64,000 nucleotides of DNA from CAWKGC01 sp963849005 (GTDB lineage Bacteria > Pseudomonadota > Gammaproteobacteria > Burkholderiales > Usitatibacteraceae), in assembly GCA_963849005.1 (NCBI GenBank), contig CAWKGC010000023.1:186001-250000 (forward strand), written 5' to 3'. How positions within the stretch are numbered: the first letter of the stretch is position 1; the number at the start of each line of letters is the position of its first letter. Position numbers and translations under genes: made by a program. Below are positions 39,823 through 49,080 of the stretch, piece by piece. Under the pieces are notes generated by a model. The model searched no databases, was not told the DNA's origin, and saw only the letters and a list, made by a program, of their open reading frames with translations.

Positions 39823-41052
39823 TCAGTCCATGAACTTCGCCGGATCGATGTTCAGGATCTGCTTCGGGTCGAGGATGGCGAAGGGGTAGCGCGGGTCCTT
39901 GATCGCGATGCCGTAGAGCTGGCCGCGGTTGGCCTGGTGGTCCTTCGCGCGCATGGTCAGCGGGCCGATCGGCGAGTTGATGGTCATGCCCAGGAGCGCC
40001 GCGGAGACCTTGTCGGAGTCGATGCTGTTCGCCTTCCTGATCGCCTCGACCAGGAACTGCATGGCGATATAGCCCTGGATCGGCCAGGAGGAGGGGTCCT
40101 TCTCCTTGGTGAATGCCCTCAGGCGCTCGACGTACTCGGTATGCCCCGGGGGGCCGTCCCAGTAGAACGCGTCATAGGTATTGCCCCATACGCCCAGCGG
40201 ATAGTCGCTGCCGAGCGATCGCATGGTCTCGACCGATCCGGCCTCGCCCAGCGCCAGCATCTTGTAGTTGATGGCCTCGAAGTAGCCGATCGGCTTGCCC
40301 TGTTTCACAAGCGTGTCGAAATTCCCGCAGCACAGCACCGAGAGGACCGCATCGGGCTTGCGCGAGATCTGCGCCGTCAGGAACGGCGTGTAATCGGGCT
40401 CGCTCAACTTCGGCCATTGCTGGTCGACGATCTCGATGTCGGGGCGCAACTGCTTGATGCGCTCGACGAACGACTTGACCGTGTCCTGCCCGTACGCGTA
40501 GTCCGGCGCGATGGTCGCGACGCGCTTGACCTGCGTCCACTTGGACATGATTTCCGCGGCGGCGCGTCCCTCGGTGGTGGTGTTCTCGGCCACCCGGAAG
40601 ACGTAGGGATGCAGGGCCTCGGGCGCGGTCAGCCGGTCGGTCGCCGGGACCGGCGCGATGAACACGATCTTGCTTTCCTTGGCGATCTCGGACACCGCGG
40701 GCCCCTCCGCCGAGGTGAAGGTGCCGACCAGGAAATTCACTTTCTCCCGCGTGACGAGCTCGCGCGCGACGCGCACCGCCTCGTCGGGCCGCAGCTTGGT
40801 GTCGCGGGCGATGATCTCGATCTGGCGGCCGAGCACGCCGCCGGACTTGTTGACCTCGTCGGCGTACATCTGCGCGCCCTTCAGGACGGGAATGCCGAAT
40901 TGCGCGCCGGAGCCCGACATCACGATCGGGAAGCCGATGCGGATGGGGGCATTCTGGGCGTGCGCGGCGGTCGCCAGCATCGCGACTCCCAGGGCGGCGG
41001 CACGCAGGAGGGCGGCGACCGGTGCAGCGAGGGTGCGGGAAATCATGGGCAT
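39823..41052 (-). CDS. livK: Branched-chain amino acid-type ABC substrate-binding protein
   Basis: A 409-residue periplasmic binding protein (type 1 fold). The signal peptide ends at AAHAQ. IRIGFPIVMSGSGAQFGIPVLKGAQMYADEVNKSGGVLG is the family opening, and VGTFTSAEGPAVSEIAKESKIVFIAP follows. The ligand is not certain; related proteins bind amino acids, amides or aromatic acids. It is first in the operon and lies just downstream of an 18-bp palindromic operator. Confidence 0.92.
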   Translation of the reverse strand: MPMISRTLAAPVAALLRAAALGVAMLATAAHAQNAPIRIGFPIVMSGSGAQFGIPVLKGAQMYADEVNKSGGVLGRQIEIIARDTKLRPDEAVRVARELVTREKVNFLVGTFTSAEGPAVSEIAKESKIVFIAPVPATDRLTAPEALHPYVFRVAENTTTEGRAAAEIMSKWTQVKRVATIAPDYAYGQDTVKSFVERIKQLRPDIEIVDQQWPKLSEPDYTPFLTAQISRKPDAVLSVLCCGNFDTLVKQGKPIGYFEAINYKMLALGEAGSVETMRSLGSDYPLGVWGNTYDAFYWDGPPGHTEYVERLRAFTKEKDPSSWPIQGYIAMQFLVEAIRKANSIDSDKVSAALLGMTINSPIGPLTMRAKDHQANRGQLYGIAIKDPRYPFAILDPKQILNIDPAKFMD

Positions 41053-41128
41053 GTCCCTTTCGAGATCGGCATGGGCGCACGGGGAGCGCGCGCCGCAATG
41101 TGCATGAATACTACCGATAACAAAATGA

Positions 41129-41174
41129 ACTGTGCAATATTGCTATATGCAATCCACTGTGCAAATTTGCACAG
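41129..41174 (-). promoter_or_regulatory. Operator/promoter region of the minus-strand liv operon
   Basis: CTGTGCAAATTTGCACAG (41157-41174) is a perfect 18-bp palindrome. A second related half-palindrome, CTGTGCAATATTGC (41129-41142), lies 14 bp away. On the minus strand, TTGCAC in the second site followed by 18 bp and TAGTAT could be the livK promoter, so a bound regulator would overlap -35. The AT-rich patch stands out from the GC-rich surroundings. The LysR encoded downstream in the operon is a candidate binder. Confidence 0.65.
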
Positions 41175-41204
41175 GCTGGGCGCGGAGCCTCGACGGGCGG
41201 CAAC

Positions 41205-42456
41205 TCAGGCTGCGGCAGGCATGAGCGGCCGGGGCCGGCCCCGCGTACGATAGAGGAGGAATGCGACGATGGCGACGTTCAGCAGGTTCCAGGCGATGCC
41301 GTTGAAGAAGGCCGCGCGGTACGAGCCGGTCGCGTCGAAGATCGCGCCCGCCATCCAGCCGCCCAGCGCCATGCCGAACAGCGTCGCCGTCAGCACGATG
41401 CCGACGCGCGCGCCGGCCTCGCGCGGCGGGAAGTATTCGCGCACGATCATCGCGTAGGAGGGCACGATGCCGCCCTGGAACAGCCCGAACAGCGCGGACA
41501 CGACGTAGAGCGACACCAGCCCGTCGAACGGCAGGAACAGGAGCAGCGCGATTCCCTGCAGCACCGAGCCCAGCAGCAGCGTGCGCAGCCCGCCGATGCG
41601 GTCCGAGATCCAGCCCGAGGCCAGCCGGCTGACGATGCCGAAGCCGAGCATCACCGAGAGCATCTCCGCCCCGCGCGCCGCGCCGAATCCGAGGTCGCCG
41701 CAATAGGCGACGATGTGCACCTGCGGCATCGCCATGGCGACGCAGCAGGCGACGCCCGCAACGCAGAGCAGCGATCTGCAGCACGGCGGGCGACAGTCCG
41801 AGCGGGCGATCCGAGCCGGAGCGACTTCGCGGGCGCCGCCTCGTGCGCTGGCGCCGGCACGGGCGGGCGCCGCCGCAGCGCCAGCGCGAGCGGCAGCATG
41901 GAGGCGAGGCAGAACATGCCGATGCCGATATAGGTCTCCCGCCAGCCCGCCGACGCGATGTAATGCTGGATGATCGGCGGCCACACCGCGCCGGCGACGT
42001 AGTTCCCGCTCATGCAGATCGCCACCGCGATGCCGCGCCGCCGGGCGAACCAAAGCGAGGTGTCGGCCACCAGTGGCGCGAAGGTGGCCGAGGTGCCGAG
42101 CAAGCCGATCAGCAGTCCGTGCGCGAGATTGAACTGCCAGAGGCTGCCGGCATGACCGGCGGCGATGAAGCCCGCCGACATCCCGGCCAGCCGATGAGCA
42201 CCGGCACCATCACGCCGAAGCGGTCCGACAGCCGGCCCATGAGGATGCCGCCCAGGCCGAAGCCGATCATCGTCAACGTGTAGGGGAGCGACGCGTCGGC
42301 GCGCGGCGCGCCGAATTCGGCCTGCACGCGCGGCAGCACGACGGCGACCGAGTACATTCCCGATCCGCCGATCGTCATCAGCAGCAAGGAGGCGGCCAAC
42401 CGTGCCCAGGCGTAGGGCGACTCGATGTCCCGGAAGGAAGCGCGTGGCGTGCCCAT
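41205..42456 (-). CDS. MFS transporter (frameshifted)
   Basis: A carrier of about 417 residues. The N-terminal half reads ARLAASLLLMTIGGSGMYSVAVVLPRVQAEFG and GFGLGGILMGRLSDRFGVMVPVLIG (MFS loop 2-3 motif). The C-terminal half reads MLGFGIVSRLASGWISDRIGGLRTLLLGS. Indels near 42185, 41810 and 41770 break it. It is similar to monocarboxylate- or oxalate-type MFS proteins. It starts 7 bp after the TSUP gene and is probably co-transcribed with it. Confidence 0.83.
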
Positions 42457-42463
42457 GCACGCC

Positions 42464-43267
42464 TTATTGCACAGTGGCCGCCTTCGCCAGCAGGGCGAGG
42501 GCCACGGCCAGGAGCAGGAGGGCAAAACCGCGCTGCAGGGGCACCGGGGCGAGGCGTTTTCCCAGCAAGCGTCCGATCACCATGCCGGCGGCGGTGGCGC
42601 CTGCGAACATGGCGGTGATCTCCATCGGCAAGGTGGCGCCGTGGAGGACCGCTGCGCCGATTCCGCCTGTGCCCACCAGTGCGATCACCATCAGCGACGT
42701 CGCGACGATCGAGTGCATCGAGATGTCGGTGAAGCGGCGCAGCAAAGGCACGATCAGGAAACCGCCACCGACACCGAGGGCGCCGGTCAGGAAGCCGGCG
42801 GCGGCGCCGATCGCGCTCATGACGACAGCGGTGGTCCAGGTCCAGTCGAGGCGGCCGGTCGCGGGGTTCAAGCGTGCCCACGCGCCGGGATTCTCCGATT
42901 CGAGGCCTACTTCGCCGGCCGACTGCGCGAGAAGGCGGACGGAAACGACCAACATGATGGCAGCGAACGCTGCAAGCAGCCATCGCTGCGGCAATGCCTG
43001 CGCGACGCGCACGCCGAGAGGCGTCATCAATACGCCCGCGATCGCCATCAGCGTCGCGGCCCGGTAGCGCACCAGCTTCCGGCGGAACCCCTCGATCGCC
43101 CCGATCGCCGCGGCGCCGGCCATCGCGACAAGCGCCACGGGCGCCGCCTGCTGCATGGTCCAGCCCAGGCCGAACACCAGCACCGGAACGCCGAGGATCC
43201 CGCCCCCGGCGCCGGTCAGCCCCATCAATGTCCCGACCAGCACGCCGAGGAGGAGCGTGACGGTCAT
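42464..43267 (-). CDS. TSUP (TauE/SafE) family sulfite/organic anion exporter
   Basis: A 267-residue membrane protein with the duplicated TSUP motif: LMGLTGAGGGILGVPVLVFGLG in the N-half and FLTGALGVGGGFLIVPLLRRF in the C-half. Members export sulfite, sulfoacetate, taurine-related anions or other small anions. The substrate here is unknown. Confidence 0.9.
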   Translation of the reverse strand: MTVTLLLGVLVGTLMGLTGAGGGILGVPVLVFGLGWTMQQAAPVALVAMAGAAAIGAIEGFRRKLVRYRAATLMAIAGVLMTPLGVRVAQALPQRWLLAAFAAIMLVVSVRLLAQSAGEVGLESENPGAWARLNPATGRLDWTWTTAVVMSAIGAAAGFLTGALGVGGGFLIVPLLRRFTDISMHSIVATSLMVIALVGTGGIGAAVLHGATLPMEITAMFAGATAAGMVIGRLLGKRLAPVPLQRGFALLLLAVALALLAKAATVQ

Positions 43268-43310
43268 CCGGGCAGGCCCTCCGGGGGCCGTTGCATGGCG
43301 TCGAACGGGA

Positions 43311-43982
43311 TCATGCGAAGGTGCGCAGTCCCGGCAGGTCGAGGATCGTGATGCCGCCGTACTCGACGCGCAGCAGCGCCGCCTTCTCCAGGACCTGGAG
43401 GGCCTGGTTCACGCGCTGGCGCGAAACCCCGGAAAGGTAACCGATCTCCTCCTGCGAAATGGAGAGCTGCGGGCCGACCCCGGGGTAGAGCACCGGATTG
43501 AAAAATGAGGCGAGGCAACGCGCGACGCGCGCGTCCGGGTCGAGCAGGCGGTCATACTCGACGGTGGCGATGAAATGGGCGAGGCGCTCGTTGAGCTGCA
43601 CCAGCAGGAAGCGATTGAAGGCAATGTTCGTCTCGAGCAGCCAGTCGAAGGTCGCGCGCGGCATCAGCGCCACGCGGCTGTCGCGCAGCGCCAGCGCATC
43701 GTAGCGGCGCGGCTCGCTCTTCAGCATCGAGCCTTCCCCGAACCATGCCCCGCCGGTGACCCCGGCAAGCGTGGTGAGCTTGCCCTCGGCGGTCGTGGCG
43801 GAAAGCTTGACCAGCCCTTCGATGACGCCGACCCAATGCTCGACCGGCTCGCCCTTGCGGCATACCGAGCCTCCGGCGGGGACGGTGCGCTCGATGCAAT
43901 CGGCGGCGGCCCGCGAGAATTCGGCTGGCCCGAGCGAGCGGGCCCAGGAGGACTGGCGCAGGAATTCGGAGAGGGTGGCCAT
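43311..43982 (-). CDS. Crp/Fnr family transcriptional regulator
   Basis: A 223-residue regulator with an N-terminal cyclic-nucleotide-binding-like domain (ERTVPAGGSVCRKGEPVEHWVGVIEGLVKLS, GAWFGEGSMLKSEPRRYDALAL). The C-terminal winged helix is SISQEEIGYLSGVSRQRVNQALQVLEKAALLRVEYGGITILD. It lacks the N-terminal cysteine cluster of true FNR, so it is not the oxygen sensor for the FNR box at 32946. It is divergent from the acyl-CoA synthetase operon and may regulate it. The start is ATG 43982. Confidence 0.9.
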   Translation of the reverse strand: MATLSEFLRQSSWARSLGPAEFSRAAADCIERTVPAGGSVCRKGEPVEHWVGVIEGLVKLSATTAEGKLTTLAGVTGGAWFGEGSMLKSEPRRYDALALRDSRVALMPRATFDWLLETNIAFNRFLLVQLNERLAHFIATVEYDRLLDPDARVARCLASFFNPVLYPGVGPQLSISQEEIGYLSGVSRQRVNQALQVLEKAALLRVEYGGITILDLPGLRTFA

Positions 43983-44106
43983 GGTTCCCGTGATTGTCGC
44001 CGGAAAGACAACCTGCCGCACCGGGATCGTTGAATATGCGTAAGATTCAACCGGCGAAGGCTCGATCCGTCGCCGCTGCAAATACAACCATCCGAGGAGA
44101 TCGCCC

Positions 44107-46065
44107 TTGGCCGCACCGGTCGGGACGCAGGACACTTTTCCCAAGCTCCTGCTGCATCACGCAGCGGTGCGTGGCGACCGCCCGGCCATCCGCGAGAAGG
44201 ACCTCGGCATCTGGCAGGCGTGGTCGTGGCGCGAAGTGCGCCAGGAAATCGAGTGGCTCGCCTGCGGACTGGCCGCCGCCGGCTTCCAGCGCGGGCAGCA
44301 CCTGGCGATCATCGGCGAGAACCGGCCGCGGCTGTATTGGGCGCTCAGCGCGGCGCAGGCGCTGGGCGGCATCCCCGTGCCGTTCTACCAGGATGCGGTC
44401 GCCACCGAGATGGTCTACGTGTTCAACAACGCCGAGATCGCCTTCGCGATCGTCGAGGACCAGGAGCAGGCCGACAAGCTCTTCGAGATCCAGCCGCAGT
44501 GCCCGAACCTGAGGAAGATCTACTACGACGAGCCGCGCGGGCTGCGCCATTACAAGCAGGCCGAGCTTGGCAGCTACGAAGCCTTGCGCGAGGCCGGGCG
44601 CAAGTACGCCGCCGGGCACCCCGGGTTCTTCGAGGCCGAGATCGCCAAGGGAGCGGGACCGGACACCGCGGTGCTCCTCTATACCTCGGGCACGACGGGG
44701 CACGCCAAGGGCGTGGTCCTGTCGAACGACAACCTGATCAAGGCAAGCCAGGCCTACGCCGACATGGAAGGCCTGCGCGACGACGAGGACGTGCTCGCCT
44801 ACCTGCCCATGGCGTGGATCGGGCAGAACATCTTTTCCTACGCGCAGCCGATGGTGGTCGGCTTCTGCATCAATTGCCCGGAGTCCGCCGACACGGTGAT
44901 CGCCGACATGCGCGAGATCGGCCCGACGTACTACTTCGCCCCGCCAAGGGTGCTGGAAGCGCTGCTCACGCAGGTCACCATCCGCATGGAGGACGCCAGC
45001 CGCGTGAAGCGCTGGATGTTCCGCTACTTCATGGACCTCGCGAGGCGCGTCGGCGCGAAGATCCTCGATGGCGAGCCGGTGGGCTTCCTCGACCGGCTTC
45101 TCTATTCGCTGGGCACGCTGACGACCTACGCGCCGCTGCGCAATTCGCTGGGCATGTCGCGCGTGCGGCTGGCCTACACCGCGGGCGAGGCGATCGGCCC
45201 CGACCTGTTCGTCTTCTATCGCTCGCTCGGCATCAACCTGAAGCAGCTCTACGGCTCCACGGAAACGTCGGTGCAGGTTTGCGTCCAGCCCAACGGGCAG
45301 GTGCGCGCCGATACCGTCGGCCCGCCGATGAAGGGCGTGGAGCTGCGCATCCTCGCCAGCGGCGAGATCCTGCTGAAGAGCCCGGGCCTGTTCGTCGAGT
45401 ACTACAAGAACCCCGACGCCACCCGCGAGGCCAAGGACGCGGAAGGCTGGTTCCATACGGGGGATGCGGGCTATCTCGAGCCCGACGGGCACCTGAAAAT
45501 CATCGATCGCGCCAAGGACGTGGGCAAGCTCTCGGACGGCACGCTGTTCGCGCCGAAGTACCTCGAGAACAAGCTCAAGTTCTTTCCCTACATCAAGGAA
45601 GCGGTGGCGTTCGGCGACGGGCACGACGAGGCCACCGCGATGATCAACATCGACGTGCAGGCGGTCGGCGACTGGGCCGAGAGGCGCGGGATCCCGTACT
45701 CGGGCTACACGGACCTTGCCGGCAAGCCGCAGGTGAACGACCTGATCCGGGACTGCGTGGAGAAGGTGAACCTCGACCTTTCGCGGGACGTGAAGCTCTC
45801 CGGCAGCCAGCTGCACCGCTTCGTCATCCTGCACAAGGAACTCGACGCCGACGACGGCGAGCTCACGCGCACCCGCAAGGTGCGGCGCGGCTTCATCGGC
45901 GAGAAGTACATGACCATCGTGGAGGCGCTTTATTCCGGCGTGGACCACTGCCTGATCGAGGCGCAGGTGAGGTTCGAGGACGGGCGCACCGGCAACGTCA
46001 AGGCGGACCTGTTGGTGCTCGCGGCGAAGACCTACGCGCCTTCGGCGGCGAAGAGGGCGGCCTGA
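44107..46065 (+). CDS. AMP-forming acyl-CoA synthetase (long-chain/aromatic acid type)
   Basis: A 652-residue adenylate-forming ligase. The P-loop LLYTSGTTGHAKGV is at about residues 190-203, and GEAIGPDLFVFYRSL and YGSTETSVQVC (motif A5) follow. GWFHTGDAGYLEPDGHLKIIDRAKD is the hinge and A7-A8 region. It starts at TTG with GAGGAG 8 bp before. This group activates fatty or aryl acids with CoA and is commonly first in operons with liv-type importers. It abuts livG with no gap. Confidence 0.9.
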   Translation: MAAPVGTQDTFPKLLLHHAAVRGDRPAIREKDLGIWQAWSWREVRQEIEWLACGLAAAGFQRGQHLAIIGENRPRLYWALSAAQALGGIPVPFYQDAVATEMVYVFNNAEIAFAIVEDQEQADKLFEIQPQCPNLRKIYYDEPRGLRHYKQAELGSYEALREAGRKYAAGHPGFFEAEIAKGAGPDTAVLLYTSGTTGHAKGVVLSNDNLIKASQAYADMEGLRDDEDVLAYLPMAWIGQNIFSYAQPMVVGFCINCPESADTVIADMREIGPTYYFAPPRVLEALLTQVTIRMEDASRVKRWMFRYFMDLARRVGAKILDGEPVGFLDRLLYSLGTLTTYAPLRNSLGMSRVRLAYTAGEAIGPDLFVFYRSLGINLKQLYGSTETSVQVCVQPNGQVRADTVGPPMKGVELRILASGEILLKSPGLFVEYYKNPDATREAKDAEGWFHTGDAGYLEPDGHLKIIDRAKDVGKLSDGTLFAPKYLENKLKFFPYIKEAVAFGDGHDEATAMINIDVQAVGDWAERRGIPYSGYTDLAGKPQVNDLIRDCVEKVNLDLSRDVKLSGSQLHRFVILHKELDADDGELTRTRKVRRGFIGEKYMTIVEALYSGVDHCLIEAQVRFEDGRTGNVKADLLVLAAKTYAPSAAKRAA

Positions 46066-46848
46066 ATGGCGGCTTCCCCCGGCGAGGCCATCCTCAACCT
46101 CGAGAACATCTCGCTTTCCTTCGGCGGCGTGAAGGCGCTTACCGATGTCAGCCTCGATGTGTTGAAGGGCGAGGTGCGCGCCATCATCGGCCCGAACGGC
46201 GCCGGCAAGAGCTCGATGCTGAACGTGATCAACGGCGTCTACACGCCGCAGCAGGGGCGGATCACGTTCCGGGGCGAGGTGCGCGAGCACATGGAGCCGC
46301 ACCATTCGGCGGCGAGGGGGATCGCGCGCACCTTCCAGAGCCTCGCGCTCTTCAAGGGCATGACGGTGCTCGACAACATCATGACCGGGCGCAGCCTGAA
46401 GATGCACAGGAACATCCTCTGGCAGGCCCTGCACGTCGGGCCGGCCGAGCGCGAGGAAATCGAGCACCGCCACAAGGCGGAGGAGATCATCGATTTCCTC
46501 GAGATCCAGCACATCCGCAGGACCCCGGTCGGCCGCCTGCCTTACGGCCTGCAAAAGCGCGTGGACCTGGGCCGCGCGCTCGCCATGGAGCCGGTGATGC
46601 TGCTGCTGGACGAGCCCATGGCCGGCATGAACGTCGAGGAGAAACAGGACATGTGCCGCTTCATCCTCGACGTGAACGACGAATTCGGCACGACCATCGT
46701 GCTGATCGAGCACGACATGAGCGTGGTGATGGACATCTCGGACCGCGTCGTGGTGCTCGACTATGGCAGGAAGATCGGCGACGGCACGCCCGACGAGGTG
46801 CGCGCCAACCCGCAGGTCATCGACGCCTACCTCGGCGTGAGCCACTAG
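46066..46848 (+). CDS. livG: ABC importer ATPase, LivG-like
   Basis: A 260-residue ATPase with Walker A GPNGAGKSS, GIARTFQSLALFKGMTVLDNIMTGR, signature region LPYGLQKRVDLGRAL and Walker B LLLLDEPMAGMN. It starts directly after the acyl-CoA synthetase stop. It is part of a second, distinct liv-type system. Confidence 0.93.
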   Translation: MAASPGEAILNLENISLSFGGVKALTDVSLDVLKGEVRAIIGPNGAGKSSMLNVINGVYTPQQGRITFRGEVREHMEPHHSAARGIARTFQSLALFKGMTVLDNIMTGRSLKMHRNILWQALHVGPAEREEIEHRHKAEEIIDFLEIQHIRRTPVGRLPYGLQKRVDLGRALAMEPVMLLLDEPMAGMNVEEKQDMCRFILDVNDEFGTTIVLIEHDMSVVMDISDRVVVLDYGRKIGDGTPDEVRANPQVIDAYLGVSH

Positions 46849-46855
46849 GCGCGCC

Positions 46856-47830
46856 ATGAAGAAACAGCCCGTCATCGTCCTGGCCGTCTTGCTCGCCTGC
46901 GGCCTCTTCGCGCCGCTGGCGATGGGCGCGCCGCCCGGTTTCTGGCTGGAAGTGCTGATCGGCGGGCTGATGAGCGGCGTGCTCTATTCGCTGGTGGCGC
47001 TGGGCCTCGTGCTGATCTTCAAGGCTTCCGGCGTGTTCAACTTCGCGCAGGGCGCGATGGTGCTGTTTGCCGCGCTGGCGCTTGCCCGCATGTCGGAGGT
47101 GATGCCGATGTGGGCAGCGCTGGCGCTTTCCGTCGCGATCATGGTCGCGGTCGCCTGGCTGATCGAGCGCCTCGTGCTGCGCCCGCTCGTGAACCAGGAA
47201 GGCATCGTGCTGCTGATGGCCACCCTCGGGATCAGCTATTTCCTCGACGGCTTCGGGCAGATCGTGTGGGGCAGCGACATCTACAAGATCGACCTCGGCA
47301 TACCGAAGGACGGGGTGTTGCTGCTGGAAAGCGTTTTCCAGGGCGGCGTGCTGGTGAACAAGGAGGACATCGCCGCGACCCTGATCGCGGTCGTCCTCGT
47401 GACGTCGCTCACGCTCTTCTTCCACAAGACGCCGACGGGACGCGCACTGCGGGCAGTGGCGGACGACCACCAGGCCGCGCAGTCGATCGGCATTCCGCTC
47501 AACCGCATCTGGGTGATCGTCTGGAGCGTGGCCGGCATCGTGGCCCTGGTCGCGGGCATGGTCTGGGGCTCGAAGCTCGGCGTGCAGTTCTCGATTTCGC
47601 AGGTGGCGCTGAAGGCGCTGCCGGTGGTGATCGTCGGCGGCTTCACCTCGGTGCCGGGCGCGGTGATCGGCGGCCTCATCATCGGCGTCGGCGAGAAGAT
47701 GTCGGAGGTATTCCTGGGCCCGGTGATCGGCGGCGGCATCGAGAACTGGTTTGCCTATGTGCTCGCGCTGGTGTTTCTTCTCGTCAGGCCCGAAGGCTTG
47801 TTCGGGGAAAGGCATATTGACCGTGTGTAA
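46856..47830 (+). CDS. livH: ABC importer permease, LivH-like
   Basis: A 324-residue permease with LYSLVALGLVLIFKASGVFNFAQGAMVLFAALAL and RAVADDHQAAQSIGIPLNRIWVIVWSVAGIVALVAGM. It has an extra N-terminal helix compared with the minus-strand LivH. It starts 7 bp after livG. Confidence 0.92.
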   Translation: MKKQPVIVLAVLLACGLFAPLAMGAPPGFWLEVLIGGLMSGVLYSLVALGLVLIFKASGVFNFAQGAMVLFAALALARMSEVMPMWAALALSVAIMVAVAWLIERLVLRPLVNQEGIVLLMATLGISYFLDGFGQIVWGSDIYKIDLGIPKDGVLLLESVFQGGVLVNKEDIAATLIAVVLVTSLTLFFHKTPTGRALRAVADDHQAAQSIGIPLNRIWVIVWSVAGIVALVAGMVWGSKLGVQFSISQVALKALPVVIVGGFTSVPGAVIGGLIIGVGEKMSEVFLGPVIGGGIENWFAYVLALVFLLVRPEGLFGERHIDRV

Positions 47831-47856
47831 CGCGGTCAATCGCCTTCAGCGCAGGC

Positions 47857-47879
47857 TGACTTTCGCTTCGCGAAGGTCA
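47857..47879 (+). other. Intercistronic hairpin between livH and livM
   Basis: A 10-bp stem (47857-47866 with 47870-47879, one G-U pair) has a TTC triloop in the 102-bp livH-livM gap. There is no U-tract, so it is more likely an mRNA stability or processing structure than a terminator. Confidence 0.55.
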
Positions 47880-47932
47880 AGCGAGCATTGCGAGCGGGCC
47901 GCAGTTGCAAGTACATCGAGCAGGTCGTAAAC

Positions 47933-48996
47933 ATGTTCTATCGCGAAAACGGCCAGTTCAAGACCACCTACCGGGCGGACCAGCAGCTTTTTCCATCCTG
48001 CAGGACCGCTGGTTCATTGTGCTGCTCGTCGCGATCGCGTTCGTCGGCATCCCGCTTTTCGCCAGCGAGTACCTGTTCCGCGCGATCCTGATCCCGTTCC
48101 TCATCCTGTCGCTCGCGGCGATCGGGCTGAACCTCCTCACCGGCTACTGCGGGCAGGTGTCGCTGGGCAGCGGCGCGTTCATGGCCGTGGGCGCCTACGC
48201 GGCTTACAACCTCGCGGTGCGCGTCCCGGACCTCAACCTGCTGGTCGTGTTCCTGCTCTCGGGCGTGGCGGCGATGCTGGTGGGCGTGCTCTTCGGCGTC
48301 CCGTCGCTTCGCATCAAGGGCCTGTATCTCGCCGTCGCGACCCTCGCCGCGCAGTTCTTCGTCGACTGGCTGTTCTCGCGAGTGAAGTGGTTCACCAACG
48401 ATTCCTCCTCGGGCTCGGTGAGCGCGCCCGCGATCACGATCTTCGGCCGCACCTTCGATTCCCCTGTTGAAAAATACCTGCTGCTGGTCGCCATCGTCGC
48501 GCTCGGCGCGCTGGTGGCGAAGAACATCGTCAGGGGCCGGGTCGGCCGGGCCTGGATGGCCACGCGCGACATGGACGTGGCTGCGGAGGTGATCGGCATC
48601 CGGCCGGTCTCGGCGAAGCTCTCGGCGTTCGCGCTGAGTTCCTTCTTCATCGGCATCGCCGGCGCGCTCTGGGCCTTCGTCCACCTGGGCTCCTGGGAGC
48701 CGCTTGCGTTCGACGTGAACCGCTCGCTCAGCCTGCTTTTCATGATCATCATCGGCGGGCTCGGGTCGATCCTCGGCTCTTTTCTCGGCGCGGCATTCAT
48801 CGTCATCCTGCCGATCCTTCTCAACCAGATACCGGCGTGGCTGGGCGTCCCCGTGTCGACGGCCACGGTATCGCACCTCGAGTTCATGATTTTCGGGATG
48901 CTCATCGTGTTCTTCCTCATTGCCGAGCCCAACGGGCTGGCCCGGCTGTGGGCGATCGGCAAGGAGAAGTTGAGGCTCTGGCCCTTTCCGCACTGA
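47933..48996 (+). CDS. livM: ABC importer permease, LivM-like (frameshifted)
   Basis: A permease of about 354 residues. The N-terminus MFYRENGQFKTTYRADQQLF is typical of this acyl/aryl-acid liv subgroup. One T is missing from the T run near 47990, shifting to SILQDRWFIVLLVAIAFVGIPLF. NLLTGYCGQVSLGSGAFMAVGAYAAY and ATRDMDVAAEVIGIRPVSAKLSAFALSSF are LivM signatures. Confidence 0.91.
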
Positions 48997-49080
48997 TTGT
49001 CGGGGCGCGGATAACCGTATTAAATGAACGACAACCGGCCACCACAGGGCGGCATTTCAACAACGCAACGGAGGATGTGA

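Noticed and set aside
42467..42474. TTGCACAG between the TSUP and MFS genes as a further copy of the livK operator.
   Set aside because: It is only an 8-bp half site that overlaps the TSUP stop codon, with no palindromic partner.
43311..43982. Crp-family protein as the FNR acting on the box at 32946.
   Set aside because: It lacks the N-terminal cysteine cluster needed for an oxygen-sensing iron-sulfur centre.
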